NCBI GenBank assembly: GCA_009667805.1 | Contig: CM019064.1 | Coordinates: 79,276,675-79,340,674, forward strand | From: Leptobrachium leishanense | Taxonomy: Eukaryota > Chordata > Amphibia > Anura > Megophryidae | Length of the DNA: 64,000 nt | Direction of reading: 5' to 3' | In this document: piece after piece, positions 1 to 9,277 of the stretch | Position numbering within the stretch: the first letter of the stretch is position 1 | How the letters are laid out: every line of letters starts with the position of its first letter | The notes under the pieces: generated by a model | Databases searched by the model: none | Told to the model about the DNA's origin: nothing | Seen by the model: only the letters and a program-made list of their open reading frames with translations | Translations under genes and position numbers: made by a program

Positions 1-26
1 TTGCGTGTCATCCTTGCGCAGGGGCC

Positions 27-61
<35 letters not shown>
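1..61 (-). pseudogene. U6 snRNA pseudogene fragment, 5'-truncated
   Basis: Read on the minus strand, these 61 bases match vertebrate U6 snRNA from about nucleotide 23 to 83 without a visible mismatch, including the ACAGAGA box and the AGCATGGCCCCTGCG segment. The match stops abruptly at base 61, so the first ~22 nucleotides of U6 (5' stem-loop) are missing. The 3' end lies beyond the left edge of the window. No U6 promoter elements are recognisable next to the break. A truncated retro-copy is the simplest reading; a functional gene is unlikely. Confidence 0.85.
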
Positions 62-510
62 ATAAGTCATCTGGAAGAAACAAACAGGAGTGTCAAAAAC
101 TCAAAAATGCCCCTTTGATTAAAATTTCCCCAGCCGGGGACTCAGCAAAAAAAGGTTTGAAAAAACCTCAGGAGAGTCCCGCAGAACAACGGCGAAAGGA
201 GAAAAATAAAGCAAGATTATTATGACTATTTTTCGTGTCCTAATAAATACTCCTTTATTAACCCTTTAAGGACAGAGGCAATTTTACAAGTCATTCTTAC
301 TTTGTGAAGTACAGGCAGCAGATAATGTGGCGATTCTAGGAGCAATAACAGCCTTTTGTTAAGGGGAAAGGTGCAACTCCGGACTGCGAAAAGAACACAG
401 ATGCAGACTTTTACATACAGCAGCCTGTTTAAAGACAAATACATGCATTACAGCCAAGCCATACATTCACAAACATAGCCATATATCACCCCGGGGGTAT
501 GTAGCACTAA
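62..510. other. Unassigned intergenic sequence
   Basis: I see no gene, tandem repeat or recognisable mobile element here. The short open frame on the minus strand at 226-444 has no recognisable domain and is treated as chance. Confidence 0.4.
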
Positions 511-946
511 GGCTAGGGTCAGACTGAGGCAGTGCGAACGCGCGTTCTGGCGCACATAATCACGGCCGCACTAGAAGCAGATGCCGGGCAATGACGGCCA
601 ATATACGAAGTACGGTCGCACAAAAGTCCGGCCGCGCAACGCAAGTGGAAAATGAACGCATTTTTTCGAGAACGTTAAACCGCTGGTACTGACGTACAGA
701 GTGCGCTGCGGCCGCATAGCAGCGTGTGTGCGTGATTAGGAGATGTCAGACGCTGCTAGTGTGCGGCCAACATAACGTTCAAACAGCCGGATTTCCCTAG
801 ACTTCTTTTCACCCCATCGTCATGAAATACGTCCAGAATTGCGCATCGTCTGACCACTTAAGCGTATTCCGTGAAAAAATGCGTGCGCACGCATCGACGT
901 ACATTTTGACGGTGGCCGCAGAAAATGCGCTCATCTGTCCCTAGCC
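511..946. mobile_element. Harbinger-like MITE with TAA target duplication
   Basis: The 436-bp element starts GGCTAGGGTCAGAC and ends with the inverted form (GTCCCTAGCC), and is flanked by TAA on both sides (508-510 and 947-949). The interior is rich in CpG and in ACGGACGTAC-like words. At least five other copies with the same termini lie in this window. A 3-bp TWA duplication with GG...CC termini fits the PIF/Harbinger superfamily; that assignment is inferred, as no transposase is present. The interior matches the copy at about 52,590-53,073 in inverted orientation. Confidence 0.75.
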
Positions 947-949
947 TAA

Positions 950-1132
950 AACTCACAGTAATGTGCAGTGTGTATGAGGGTGTCAGAGCTCCACAGTAAT
1001 AAAACTCACAGTAATGTACCAATATCAATTTATTCAACGCTTACCCCAACGCATACAAATTAAATTTCTCCCCCAGCATACCAATTAATTAATTTCTCCC
1101 CCCAGCATATCAATTTATTCCCCTAATATCAA
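950..1132. repeat. AT-rich degenerate repeat, left half
   Basis: Loose repeats of an AATATCAATTTATTCCCCC-like unit. The same unit resumes at 2,368-2,420, so this tract was split by insertion of the element at 1,137-2,363. Confidence 0.5.
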
Positions 1133-1136
1133 TTAA

Positions 1137-2363
1137 CCCTTTCGCTGCTGAGGCTTTTCCCGCCTCTGTGCTGAGGTCATTTTTACCGGTTTTGCTCATC
1201 ATGTTTAAACGTGTTTTTAAGGCTTATTTTAGTATATGACCCAGACATATTATATATCGTTCTTTCCGTCAGACTCAGTAGATTCATAATATGTCATTAT
1301 TATATGTATACGTTATGTCATGTCTGTATATTATAACAAAAAAATGCAATCAAATATGTATTTTCAATAATTTACAACGTGTAAAGTGTTTTTTTTCACA
1401 TTTTAACATGCAAGCAATTGCGGTTATATTTTGTATGGGGTGCGCTTGTTAAAAAAATTAGAGATGGGGTCTCGTTACATTTTTTTTGGGGGAAAATTAC
1501 GCGATTTTTAACAAACGCACCGCATACAAAAATCGTTAGTGCAGCATCATTGTTCACATTATAATTGCAATGGGAACAATATTGCTACACTAACAAACCA
1601 AAAAAAATAAAAAAAATAAAAAATTTTATAATTTTTTTTAAAATATATTTTTATTTTTAATTTTTATTTTTATTTAAAAACTTTTTTCACATTCAAGTTT
1701 GGTATTGTTGGAACGGCCATGCTCTGGCCGATCCAACCATACCAAACATTAACCCCTAACTGCCACGGATCGGGAGATAGGGAGTTCATTGGAACTCCCT
1801 ATCTCCACCGTTGGTGGCAGTTAGGGGTTAACTCTAGGACTGGCGTCATCGTGCTACGCACGATGACGCCAGTCCTCAGGGGGAGTTCCCGGAGGCTTGG
1901 CCGACATCCAAGATGTCGGCCAGCTCCGGGAAAGGATCGCGAACCGGCGCTTTTCAGCGCCGATTCGCGATCCAGCTCCCCAGGGGTTAATGCCAGGTAC
2001 CATTTGGAAGGGCAGGCTGTGCCCTTCCAAATGATGCCTGGGTTAACCCCCGCAGAGCCGCCGATCGGGAGGGAGAGAGGTCCGAAGGACCTCCCCCCCT
2101 CCCTTTCAGGCGCCTCCTCCGCACATGCGGGGGGGGCGCCTGAATTAGGTGTCATCGCGCTGCCGCGATGACACCTAATTCTGGCGGCTGCGGTCCCGGA
2201 TGCCGGGCTGACATCGAGGATGTCAGCCCGCACCGGGGGGGGCCAGCGATCGGCCGGAATCCGGCCGAACGCTGACCCCAATGGGAGGACGCGCTCAGCG
2301 CGTCCTCCGCACAGCAGCGGGAATGCGGAGGACGCGCTCAGCGCGTCCTCCGCATTGAAAGGG
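1137..2363. mobile_element. TTAA-flanked multi-hairpin element (full copy)
   Basis: The element is bounded by TTAA at 1,133-1,136 and 2,364-2,367, with inverted ends CCCTTTCGCTGCTGAGG and ...GCATTGAAAGGG. The left half (about 1,190-1,710) is AT-rich. The right half (1,710-2,363) is a run of about twelve consecutive GC-rich hairpins, each with its own arms of roughly 12-25 bases, for example one centred near 1,858 around a CGTGCTACGCACG turn, one centred near 2,161 around GCGCTGCCGC, and two copies of a GAGGACGCG palindrome at 2,285-2,355. No transposase frame is visible. TTAA duplication is typical of piggyBac and Kolobok transposons. Related copies lie at 5,870-6,970, 9,278-9,998, 10,540-10,820 and 31,423-31,640. 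Confidence 0.75.
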
Positions 2364-2419
2364 TTAATTTCTCCCACAATATCAATTTCTTCCCCAATTC
2401 AATTTATTCCCCCCAATAT

Positions 2420-2508
2420 TTGCCCCCAGCTCACAACATGGGTATATTTGCCCCAGCTCACAACATGGGTATATTTGCCCCCAGCTCACAACATGGGTAT
2501 ATTTGCCC
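2420..2508. repeat. 28-bp minisatellite, first block
   Basis: Three to four units of about 28 bases built on AGCTCACAACATGGGTATAT followed by TTGCCCCC. The array is interrupted by the LTR-like insertion at 2,514-3,014 and continues after it. Long open frames predicted here on both strands are artefacts of the repeat. Confidence 0.85.
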
Positions 2509-2513
2509 CCCAG

Positions 2514-3014
2514 TGTCATGCCCGGGTACCAGGGTGGCACCGGGATGTAGGGGATATGAACCCAGTATGCAGTTTCCTACACAGATGACCAGGTGGGTAA
2601 GGTTTGGAAGGGGATGACAGATGGAAACTGACCGGATGAATTCTGCAGGATGGTGGGAAGCGTGGTGGAAATAAATGCAGGAACCAGGAAAACAAGACGA
2701 ACAAATAGGTTTTTGCAGAGCAACAGGAAAACAGAACTTCACTCTAAGCTTACAAGAGCTGTAATGAACCAGCAATTGGTCAGTGTGGGGCGGAGTACTA
2801 TATTTTGAGTGTGTGGTGTGACATGCTTTGGTGTTAACTGTGTATATGCCAGAACCAGTGCTGGTTACAGAGAGCAGTACATGATGTACACCACCAGGGG
2901 GGGTTCCAGGATAGCTGTTGCAATAGAACATGACAGCTGGATGCAGGTTACAGGTCAGGAAATGTACCACCAGGGGGGGGGGTGTTAGGATGGTTGCAGC
3001 CATGGGGCATGACA
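2514..3014. mobile_element. Solo LTR-like insertion in the minisatellite
   Basis: A 501-bp segment starting TGTCATGCCC and ending GGGGCATGACA, flanked by an exact 5-bp duplication CCCAG (2,509-2,513 and 3,015-3,019). TG...CA ends with a 5-bp duplication suit a solo LTR of a Ty3/gypsy-type retrotransposon. The rather long inverted ends leave open a small DNA transposon. An AATAAA lies on the + strand near 2,670. No internal retroviral coding sequence is present. Confidence 0.65.
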
Positions 3015-3290
3015 CCCAGCTCACAACATGGGTATATTTGCCCCCCAGCTCACAATATGGATATATTTGCCCCCAGCTCACAACATGGATATATTTGCCC
3101 GCCAGCTCACAACAGGGATATATTTGCCCCCAGCTCACAACATGGATATATCTGCCCCCAGCTCACAACATGGATATATTTGTTTGCCAGTCAGCTCACA
3201 ACATGGATATATTTGCCCCCAGCTCACAACATGGGCATATTTGCCCCCAGCTCACAACATGGGTATATTTGCCCCCAACTCTCACCTCCT
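3015..3290. repeat. 28-bp minisatellite, second block
   Basis: Nine to ten imperfect units of AGCTCACAACATGGATATAT plus TTGCCCCC, continuing the block at 2,420-2,508 in the same phase and orientation. Units vary at a few positions. The core is related to the 22-bp minisatellite at 18,634-18,925. Confidence 0.88.
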
Positions 3291-3451
3291 CAAGCCCCAG
3301 GCTGCGCCGGCATTGTCTTTCCCCACGAGGCGAGTGGCCGCTCACCTCGCAGGGAAAGAGAACACCGGCGGCGGCGATTTTCTCGGGGGGGCAATTGCCC
3401 CCCCCTGGATCTGCCCCTGGCTGGAGCCAGAACACCTGCACTACCACCCAG

Positions 3452-3600
3452 TTGTTACGCCACTACTCCCCGGTAGTCAGCGGAGGTGCCCCATGCCCAG
3501 CCAGCTGCTCGCAGAGACTGTGGAGTGCTAACCTGTCAGCGGCGCGCTCCTTCCCCTCTGTCGGCACCGCCCCCAATGTAATGCCCCGAGACGTCAGCGC
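3452..3600 (+). repeat. Inverted-repeat arm A
   Basis: About 130-140 bases starting near GTTACGCCACTACTCCCC are repeated in inverted orientation at about 4,838-4,978 with scattered mismatches. They may be two opposite copies of one dispersed repeat or the arms of a composite element that encloses the 122-bp tandem array. Confidence 0.7.
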
Positions 3601-3840
3601 CGTAAAAAGCCTAAATCTAGCGCCGCCTCGTAGTACTAAGACTCTCAGTCTTCTCAGGACTCTCCTCTGCAACACTCAGGTGTTGCCTAACTCATCTGAT
3701 GCTCCCTGCATAAAGCCAAACCGCACCCAAGTAACTTTGCTTCTGCATTGCCTTGGTGAATACCAAGCTGACAGGGAGCTACCGCCTGTTCCTGCCTAGA
3801 ACCTTAATCTGTTTTGTCTCCTCCAGTATATTTTCTTGCC

Positions 3841-4405
3841 CTCTGTACCTGCATTCCACAGAATCCTCGGAGCCTGCTGCCCTGGATCTCGCAGAATCTT
3901 CAGCCCGCTGCCGAATCTTCAACCTGCTGCCCTGCACCTCGCAGAATCCTCAGCCCGTTGCCCTCTGTACCTGCATTCCACAGAATCCTCGGAGCTTGCT
4001 GCGCTGCATCTCGCAGAATCTTCAGCCCGCTGCCGAATCCTCAACCTGCTGCCCTGCACCTCGCAGAATCCTCAGCCCGTTGCCCTCTGTACCTGCATTC
4101 CACAGAATCCTCGGAGCTTGCTTCGCTGCATCTCGCAGAATCTTCAGCCCGCTGCCGAATCTTCAACCTGCTGCCCTGCACCTCGCAGAATCCTCAGCCC
4201 GTTGCCCTCTGTACCTGCATTCCACAGAATCCTCGGAGCTTGCTGCGCTGCATCTCGCAGAATCTTCAGCCCGCTGCCGAATCCTCAACCTGCTGCTCTG
4301 CACCTCGCAGAATCCTCAGCCCGTTGCCCTCTGTACCTGCATCCCACAGAATCCTCGGAACCGCTGCCCTGCATCTCGCGGAATCCTCAGCCCGTTGCCT
4401 TGCTT
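3841..4405. repeat. 122-bp tandem repeat, about 4.6 copies
   Basis: The landmark CTCTGTACCTGCAT begins at 3,841, 3,963, 4,085, 4,207 and 4,329, so the period is exactly 122 bases. Each unit holds shorter CGAATCYTCA-type subrepeats. Because 122 is not a multiple of three and no unit contains a stop in any + frame, all three + frames stay open for more than 200 codons. These frames are a consequence of the repeat; I see no evidence of a protein. Confidence 0.9.
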
Positions 4406-4735
4406 TCCCAGGAACCCCTACAGGCCCAAGACCCTCTGCCTGCCAAGACTCTTCTGCTTTTGTTTTCTATTTTTTCTAACGATCTCCTTCGCCTTCATTC
4501 TCATATTGTCTCCTTTTATAGTTTAGAGTAGCTTAGTACTATCCTTCTGTTTACTCTTTTCTCATCTTGCTTTCAGTTAATCTGTTACTGTTTAATATAT
4601 ATATATATATTCAGTGTCTTCCCTTCCTCCTCTTATCCAGCTCCTTGATATATATTTGTTTATTGCCTTTATGTTACTCCAAATAAACCCTCTCTTGTAT
4701 ATGTTTATCTGAATCTCTGTTTTCCTTATTGCATA
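4406..4735. other. Pyrimidine-rich and AT-rich sequence with (TA)n
   Basis: Includes a short TA microsatellite near 4,596-4,610 and AATAAA near 4,681. No gene is seen. The AATAAA could be a polyadenylation signal of the surrounding repeat element. Confidence 0.4.
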
Positions 4736-4777
4736 TTGGGCTCAATCCTACCACCCCAGAACCAGCACCTGACTACC

Positions 4778-4849
4778 AATGCCTGCAAGTCGTCGGCCCC
4801 GCTGCCACGTGACCTAATCAGCGGGGCCAACGACTTGCAGGCATTGGGG
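4778..4849. repeat. Hairpin with ~27-base arms
   Basis: AATGCCTGCAAGTCGT and following bases pair with ACGACTTGCAGGCATT on the right, with one mismatch and a short loop. The hairpin sits at the outer edge of inverted-repeat arm B. Confidence 0.8.
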
Positions 4850-4978
4850 GCGGTGCCGGCAGAGGGAAAGGAGGGCGCCGCTGCCAGGTTAGCACTCCGC
4901 AGTCTCTGCGAGCAGCTGGCTGGGCATGGGGCACCTCCGCTGACTACCGGGGAGCAGTGGCATAACAAGAGGTGCCGG
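4838..4978 (-). repeat. Inverted-repeat arm B
   Basis: Reverse-complement partner of 3,452-3,600, ending near GAGCAGTGGCATAAC. The A-run GGCTCAAAAAAAACC at about 5,013-5,027 just downstream could be the tail of an inserted retroelement. Confidence 0.65.
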
Positions 4979-5022
4979 TATGCGCCGAGAGGTGTCGGTA
5001 CGCCGTACCGGCTCAAAAAAAA

Positions 5023-5850
5023 CCCTGGCTCCACTTTTGAAGATGGGGTGAAAGTCTCAGCTGGCAAGGGGGGGCACTCCTCCTCCGGGCACAGATCGGG
5101 GGCCACAGGGCCCAACAGCACTTCGGCCGGCATCACGCTGTCCGGTGGTCCGCAGCCGCTAGACACATCAGGACAGCTTGTTAGCAAAGTCCCCGCCACT
5201 GATGAGGCTGCCAGGGATAGACGGAGTTCTGTGGTGTCCCCCTCATCCTGCGTGGCAGTAGTGTCCTCCGAGGCCATACCTCTGCGGTCTGCATCTCTTC
5301 GTCCGAGGCCTACAGAGTCACCACCGCCCTTGGTATCAGCACCTCAGCCACTCCTCATGACCTACATAATCCGCCGCCAGGTCATCGTGTCATCATCCCC
5401 CATCTCCAGTAACAGGACCTACAGGCTTGAAAATACCGCCTCCATGCCTACGGCAGGGGGAAGCGGCAGAGCAGCCATCAGCCTCTCCGCGCACCCTCCA
5501 CTTCTCCCACCATTCAGTCAGCCATGGCGGCTGGGGGACGTGGGCCCACTGTCTTCCCAGCCCTCTACTTGCTCGTAGGTAAGCGGCAGGAACCTGGAGT
5601 TGGCCTCAAAATGGCTGTTGACAGCGTCCTCTAGCAGGGAATCGACTCACAGGCCTTAGTCTCGGGTCCGGTGGGGGGGGGGGCAGAACGAGCCCTGGGC
5701 AACTCACCCATGGTGGCCAGCCGCTCCGGGATCCCAGGAAAAGAATCTCAGCTGAGAAAGGTAACGAAGGATCCCAGAAGGAGAGGATCGGGTAGGAGCC
5801 CCATAGACACACGTCCTTCCTCATAGCCAGCCGTCCACGCCCCCCTAAAT
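5023..5850 (-). pseudogene. L1-type LINE, 5' end and start of ORF1 (fragment)
   Basis: On the minus strand this begins with a GGGGGGCGTGGACGGC-like 5' end at about 5,850 and contains the segment GCGGCTGGCCACC, both shared with the 5' ends of the LINE copies starting near 9,270 and 36,645. An open frame from 5,277 downward begins MASEDTTATQDEG and is interrupted near 5,030 by the A-run of a later insertion. The frame carries no complete domain. The call rests on shared 5' ends and on the ORF1-like product of the 9,270 copy. Confidence 0.55.
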
Positions 5851-5869
5851 TTTTTAATAAGAGTACCAC

Positions 5870-6122
5870 ATATAATATATAACTGCAAAAGCTCGGATGA
5901 TACAATACAAAAAAATCATTTTACACGTTGTAAATGATTGAAATCTGAATGGAAATTCAAATTTTTCTGCATTTTGTATTATAGTAATATGGCAGGACAT
6001 GGTGTATAATGTATATATTATACATGGTGTATAATGATATATTATGAATCTGCAGAGTCTGCTGTAAAAAAGGATATATAATATGTCTGGGTTGTATAAT
6101 AAAACATGACTTCAAATCGTGT
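5870..6122 (-). mobile_element. TTAA multi-hairpin family, AT-rich end piece
   Basis: Matches the AT-rich half of the 1,137-2,363 element in inverted orientation (ACACGTTGTAAAT; AATATGTCTGGGT; CGTGTTTAA). It ends at the TTAA that also starts the neighbouring copy. Confidence 0.6.
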
Positions 6123-6126
6123 TTAA

Positions 6127-6970
6127 CCACTTGGCTGCTAAGGACGTGCTCAGCGCGTCCAGCCAAGTGGTTCTCCTGTGCTATGGACACGCTGAGTGCG
6201 TCCTAGCAAAGGAGGCAGCAATCGGCCGGTATCTTTGACATCTTTGTCAGCCCAGCCTCCGGGTCCCCGGCGGGCAGGAATAGCGTCATCGCGCATGGCA
6301 GGATGACATTTATTCCAGGCACACCCCCCCCCCCACACCAGTGCGGGGAAGGTGCCTGAAGGGGAGGGTGGTGGTCCTATGGACCTCTCTCCCTCCTGAT
6401 CTGTACGGGGCACAGCAAAAAGGCAGGCACCGCTTGGAAGGGCACAGCCTGCCCTTCCAAGTGGTGGCTGCCTTTTTACCCCTTGGGGGCTGGATCGCGA
6501 TTCGGCACCAACAGGTGCTGGATTGCGGTCCCCTCGTGGAGCTGGCCGACATCTTGGATGTTGGCCAAGCTTCCGGGATCTCCCCCTGCCGACTGGGGTC
6601 ATCGCGCATAGTGCGATGATGTTAATTCGAGAGTTAACCTCTAGCTGCCAACTATGGTGGAGATAGGGGGTTCCAATGAACCCCCTATCACCTAATCCGT
6701 GGCAGCTAGGGGTTATTGCTTGGTATCGTTGGAACGACCAGAGCATGGCCTTTCCAATGATACCAATATGACCATGTTAAATGAAAACAAAAAAAGTGTA
6801 AAAATAAAAATATAAATAAAAAAAATTAAAATAAGAAATAAATAAAGTGTTTTTTCATTTCAATTATAATGTGAACAATGATGCTGCACTAACGATTTTT
6901 TCTATGGGGGTTAGCAGTACAGCTAAGGAGCCTATGCTGCAACAATATTGGGACCATCATTGCTGCACCT
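6127..6970 (-). mobile_element. TTAA multi-hairpin family, second copy
   Basis: Runs in the opposite orientation to the copy at 1,137-2,363. It shows the same hairpins in reverse order (CGCTGAG/CTCAGCG, GGAAGGGCA...TGCCCTTCC near 6,437-6,460, TGGCCGACATC...GATGTTGGCC near 6,542-6,566, GGTATCGTTGGAACG near 6,722), followed by the AT-rich part with CTGCACTAACGAT. The far end is truncated or diverged near 6,970. Hairpin arms show more mismatches than in the first copy. Confidence 0.65.
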
Positions 6971-7289
6971 TAATGTGAGGAGTGCTCCCACGCACGAAAA
7001 GAGGCTGATGGGTGAGCCTTCAAGAACCCACAAGCGAATATCAGCGAGCCCTTAGGCTCTCCAGAGCGTGAGTGTACCGATTACAGTTCATTCAGTATAC
7101 AATTGTATAACGGGCTTCACTATATATATCTGTTCTCTATTTTTGAGGTTCTGATTGAACTAATCCTACTAACATGACTGCTCTTGGATTATATCTACAA
7201 ATCATTTATCAGTGTAAGACATCCATCTTATTCTGTCCAGGTGTGCACTGAGTCACCTACACATTTTTTGCTATAACAGAAACCTGGTC
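6971..7289. other. Unassigned intergenic sequence
   Basis: No gene or clear repeat boundary is seen. It may contain the decayed remainder of the LINE that follows on the minus strand. Confidence 0.35.
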
Positions 7290-9270
7290 TCAGTCCGGGT
7301 CGCCTGAGAATAGGAGAGAGCCAACAGGTGAATGCACGGCAGTCTGGCATGAGAGAGCTCGAAGGAGGCCTAAGGAACGAAGATGACCCTCAGCCTCGGT
7401 TGTTGAGGTGGCCACCAGTGCCTGTCCACCTTCTGGGGTAATAATGAGGGAGTCGGAAGCGCCCCACTTGTAGCCGATGGCATGGGAACATAGGAGGGTA
7501 ACAATAGGCCGAAACTGTCGCCGAGCGGCAAGTAGCAGGAAAGGTAGGTCCCGGAGTATGGCAATAGAGGCACCCTCAAATAGGACTGTGGGCACATTCC
7601 GCACCGCACGGAAGACTGAGGAATGCAAGGCCGGTTCTCGGAGCGTGACAATCACATCGTGTGGCTGTCAAGGGTGAGGTCTGGCATGGGTGCGCAGGAG
7701 TATGGGTGTGAGCCCAATGTGCAGCGAATATAGCAGCAGACAGGTTACAGGGCAAAAAAGGGGTTTATTAAAGAGAACAGATATAAATCAAGATAGGAGG
7801 TACTGGGAGGCAGGATAAACAGATAAATAACAGAAGGGGAACACTGAAAACAATCTCCAAGCGAAAGTACAAATGGATACAGAATTAGAATAGTCAAAGT
7901 CTAGCAAGGGTCTGGTACACGAGTAAAGTCAAGCATAGGAAGTCAGGGGAAAACAGGGCAATGGAGGATACCGGAGAATGATGGTTCAAAGCAGAGGAAA
8001 ATCAGGAATGTCAAATGTTCAGAGGGGATCCAGGCAAAGGTCTCAGGAGTTCAGGAGGAGATCAGGAATACAGGTCTGCTCAGGGCAAGGCTGGAAACTT
8101 CAATGAGGAAGCGTGGGATCAGGGGCGTAGCTTCCTTATAAGCAGGTCAGATCAGGCTGGAAGAGGTGCAGGTGATGGGTCAGGTTCTGAATGCAAAACA
8201 AATCAAAGTCCAGAACTGAGCATGGGGAAAAGAAAAAACAAAGTCCTGGAATCAGCATATGAGATAAAAGTCCTGGAACCTGCATACAGAATGCAGGACA
8301 CGGCAAAAAGGCAACAAAAGGAGGCGTCAGAGGATCAGGGGGTCCAGACCGTGACAGCGCCCAGGTGGGTCATGACAGTGGCACAGTTGCTGGAGCCAAG
8401 GCCGCTTTCCGCACGCGGAGGGCCGTGAGGACAAAGTCCCGTAGATGGTCCGAGGGACTGAGAACCGACTCCAAGAATCGCGTGGCGTAGGGTAGTAAAT
8501 CCGAGTCCTGCACAGTCTTCGGTTCCCCCCTTAGCTTCAGGTTTCGGCGTCTGTGCCTCGCTTCTAAAGCCATCACGGCAGATTGTAGGCCGCTGATCTG
8601 CTGCTGTAGAGCACGCATGGAGGAGGCCACGGCCTGTGAGCCCTCAACTGCGTGAGTGCAGGTCCGGAGGTCCTCCACTTGGGCCTGGGTCTCTGTGACC
8701 GCCATACCGAGGGAGTGAAAATCCGCCACCCAAGATTTCCTGGCATCATCCAGGAGGGCGCGAATATCTCCTTTAGTGGCGGGAAGAGCGTAGTCTCCTA
8801 AGGCCGATGGTGCCAAGTGGGAGGCATGAGGGGTGTCATCTACCTCCAGTACCTGCGCGTCCTCCGGGTCAGCCAAAGTAGAATGCTGAAGCCGCCATCC
8901 CATCCCTCCAGCCATCGAGAGACGGATATCGGGGGTGCGCGTGCCCTCCTCTGCTCCGCCTGCCTTGGTCTTCTTCCCCATCCGGGGACAGGGTAGCTCC
9001 TCGCGGTATGAGAAAGGCACAGTCGCCTCAGGCCTCCAAGATGGCCACCGGGAGACAAGGGATGCAGCAAAACAACAGCCCTCGGTTCGAGTACAGAGGG
9101 GGGGGGAGTAAACAGCCTCCGGAGGTCCACGCACTGATGGCTGGCAGCGGCACTACCGCTGTAGGGAGTATTCCGGGTCAAAAGCACCCCATGGGCCGCC
9201 GAATAGGTAGTAAGTATCGGAGCTCCAGGCTTCCACATCCGTCTCGGTCCGCTGCCGGCCACGTCCCCCC
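7290..9270 (-). pseudogene. L1-type LINE 5' part with ORF1, broken by an LTR
   Basis: Minus strand. The 5' end near 9,270 reads GGGGGGGACGTGGCCGGC. An open frame from 9,134 to 8,370 ends in a coiled coil (MRALQQQISGLQSAVMALEA) followed by RRRNLKLRGEP, which resembles the ENRSRRNNLRIRG start of the L1 ORF1 RNA-binding domain. After the LTR insertion (7,666-8,377) the frame resumes at 7,655-7,290 with DVIVTLREP, RAVRNVP, LLAARRQFRPI and YKWGASDSL, matching the ORF1 C-terminal domain. The product is an RNA-binding chaperone for retrotransposition. This copy is inactive: ORF1 is split, and no ORF2 follows. Moderately confident of the L1 type from pattern alone. Confidence 0.72.
7666..8377 (-). 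mobile_element. Solo LTR inserted in LINE ORF1
   Basis: A 712-bp element with TG...CA ends (minus strand TGTCATGACCC ... CCCTTGACA) and an exact 5-bp duplication GTGGC at 7,661-7,665 and 8,378-8,382. On the minus strand a TTATAAGG TATA-like box is followed by AATAAACC near the end, the order expected of an LTR. The start TGTCATG is shared with the element at 2,514-3,014. A Ty3/gypsy-type LTR is the likely source. It is younger than the LINE it interrupts. Confidence 0.8.
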
Positions 9271-9277
9271 CAATTTT

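Noticed and set aside
1719..2377. Frames of 150-192 codons on both strands
   Set aside because: GC-rich hairpins produce complementary open frames on both strands; no protein motif.
3015..3290. CRISPR-like direct repeats
   Set aside because: Units abut with no unique spacers, in a vertebrate sequence.
2420..3531. Several overlapping open frames (up to 289 codons) on both strands
   Set aside because: They run through the 28-bp minisatellite and LTR-like insertion and encode only unit repeats such as AHNMGIFAP; no start context, domain or homologue.
3753..4531. Three forward frames of 221-257 codons
   Set aside because: All three are readings of one 122-bp tandem repeat; a real gene would not be open in all frames with the same cyclic peptide.
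8015..8428. 137-codon + strand frame
   Set aside because: Lies antisense across a solo LTR and LINE ORF1; no domain.
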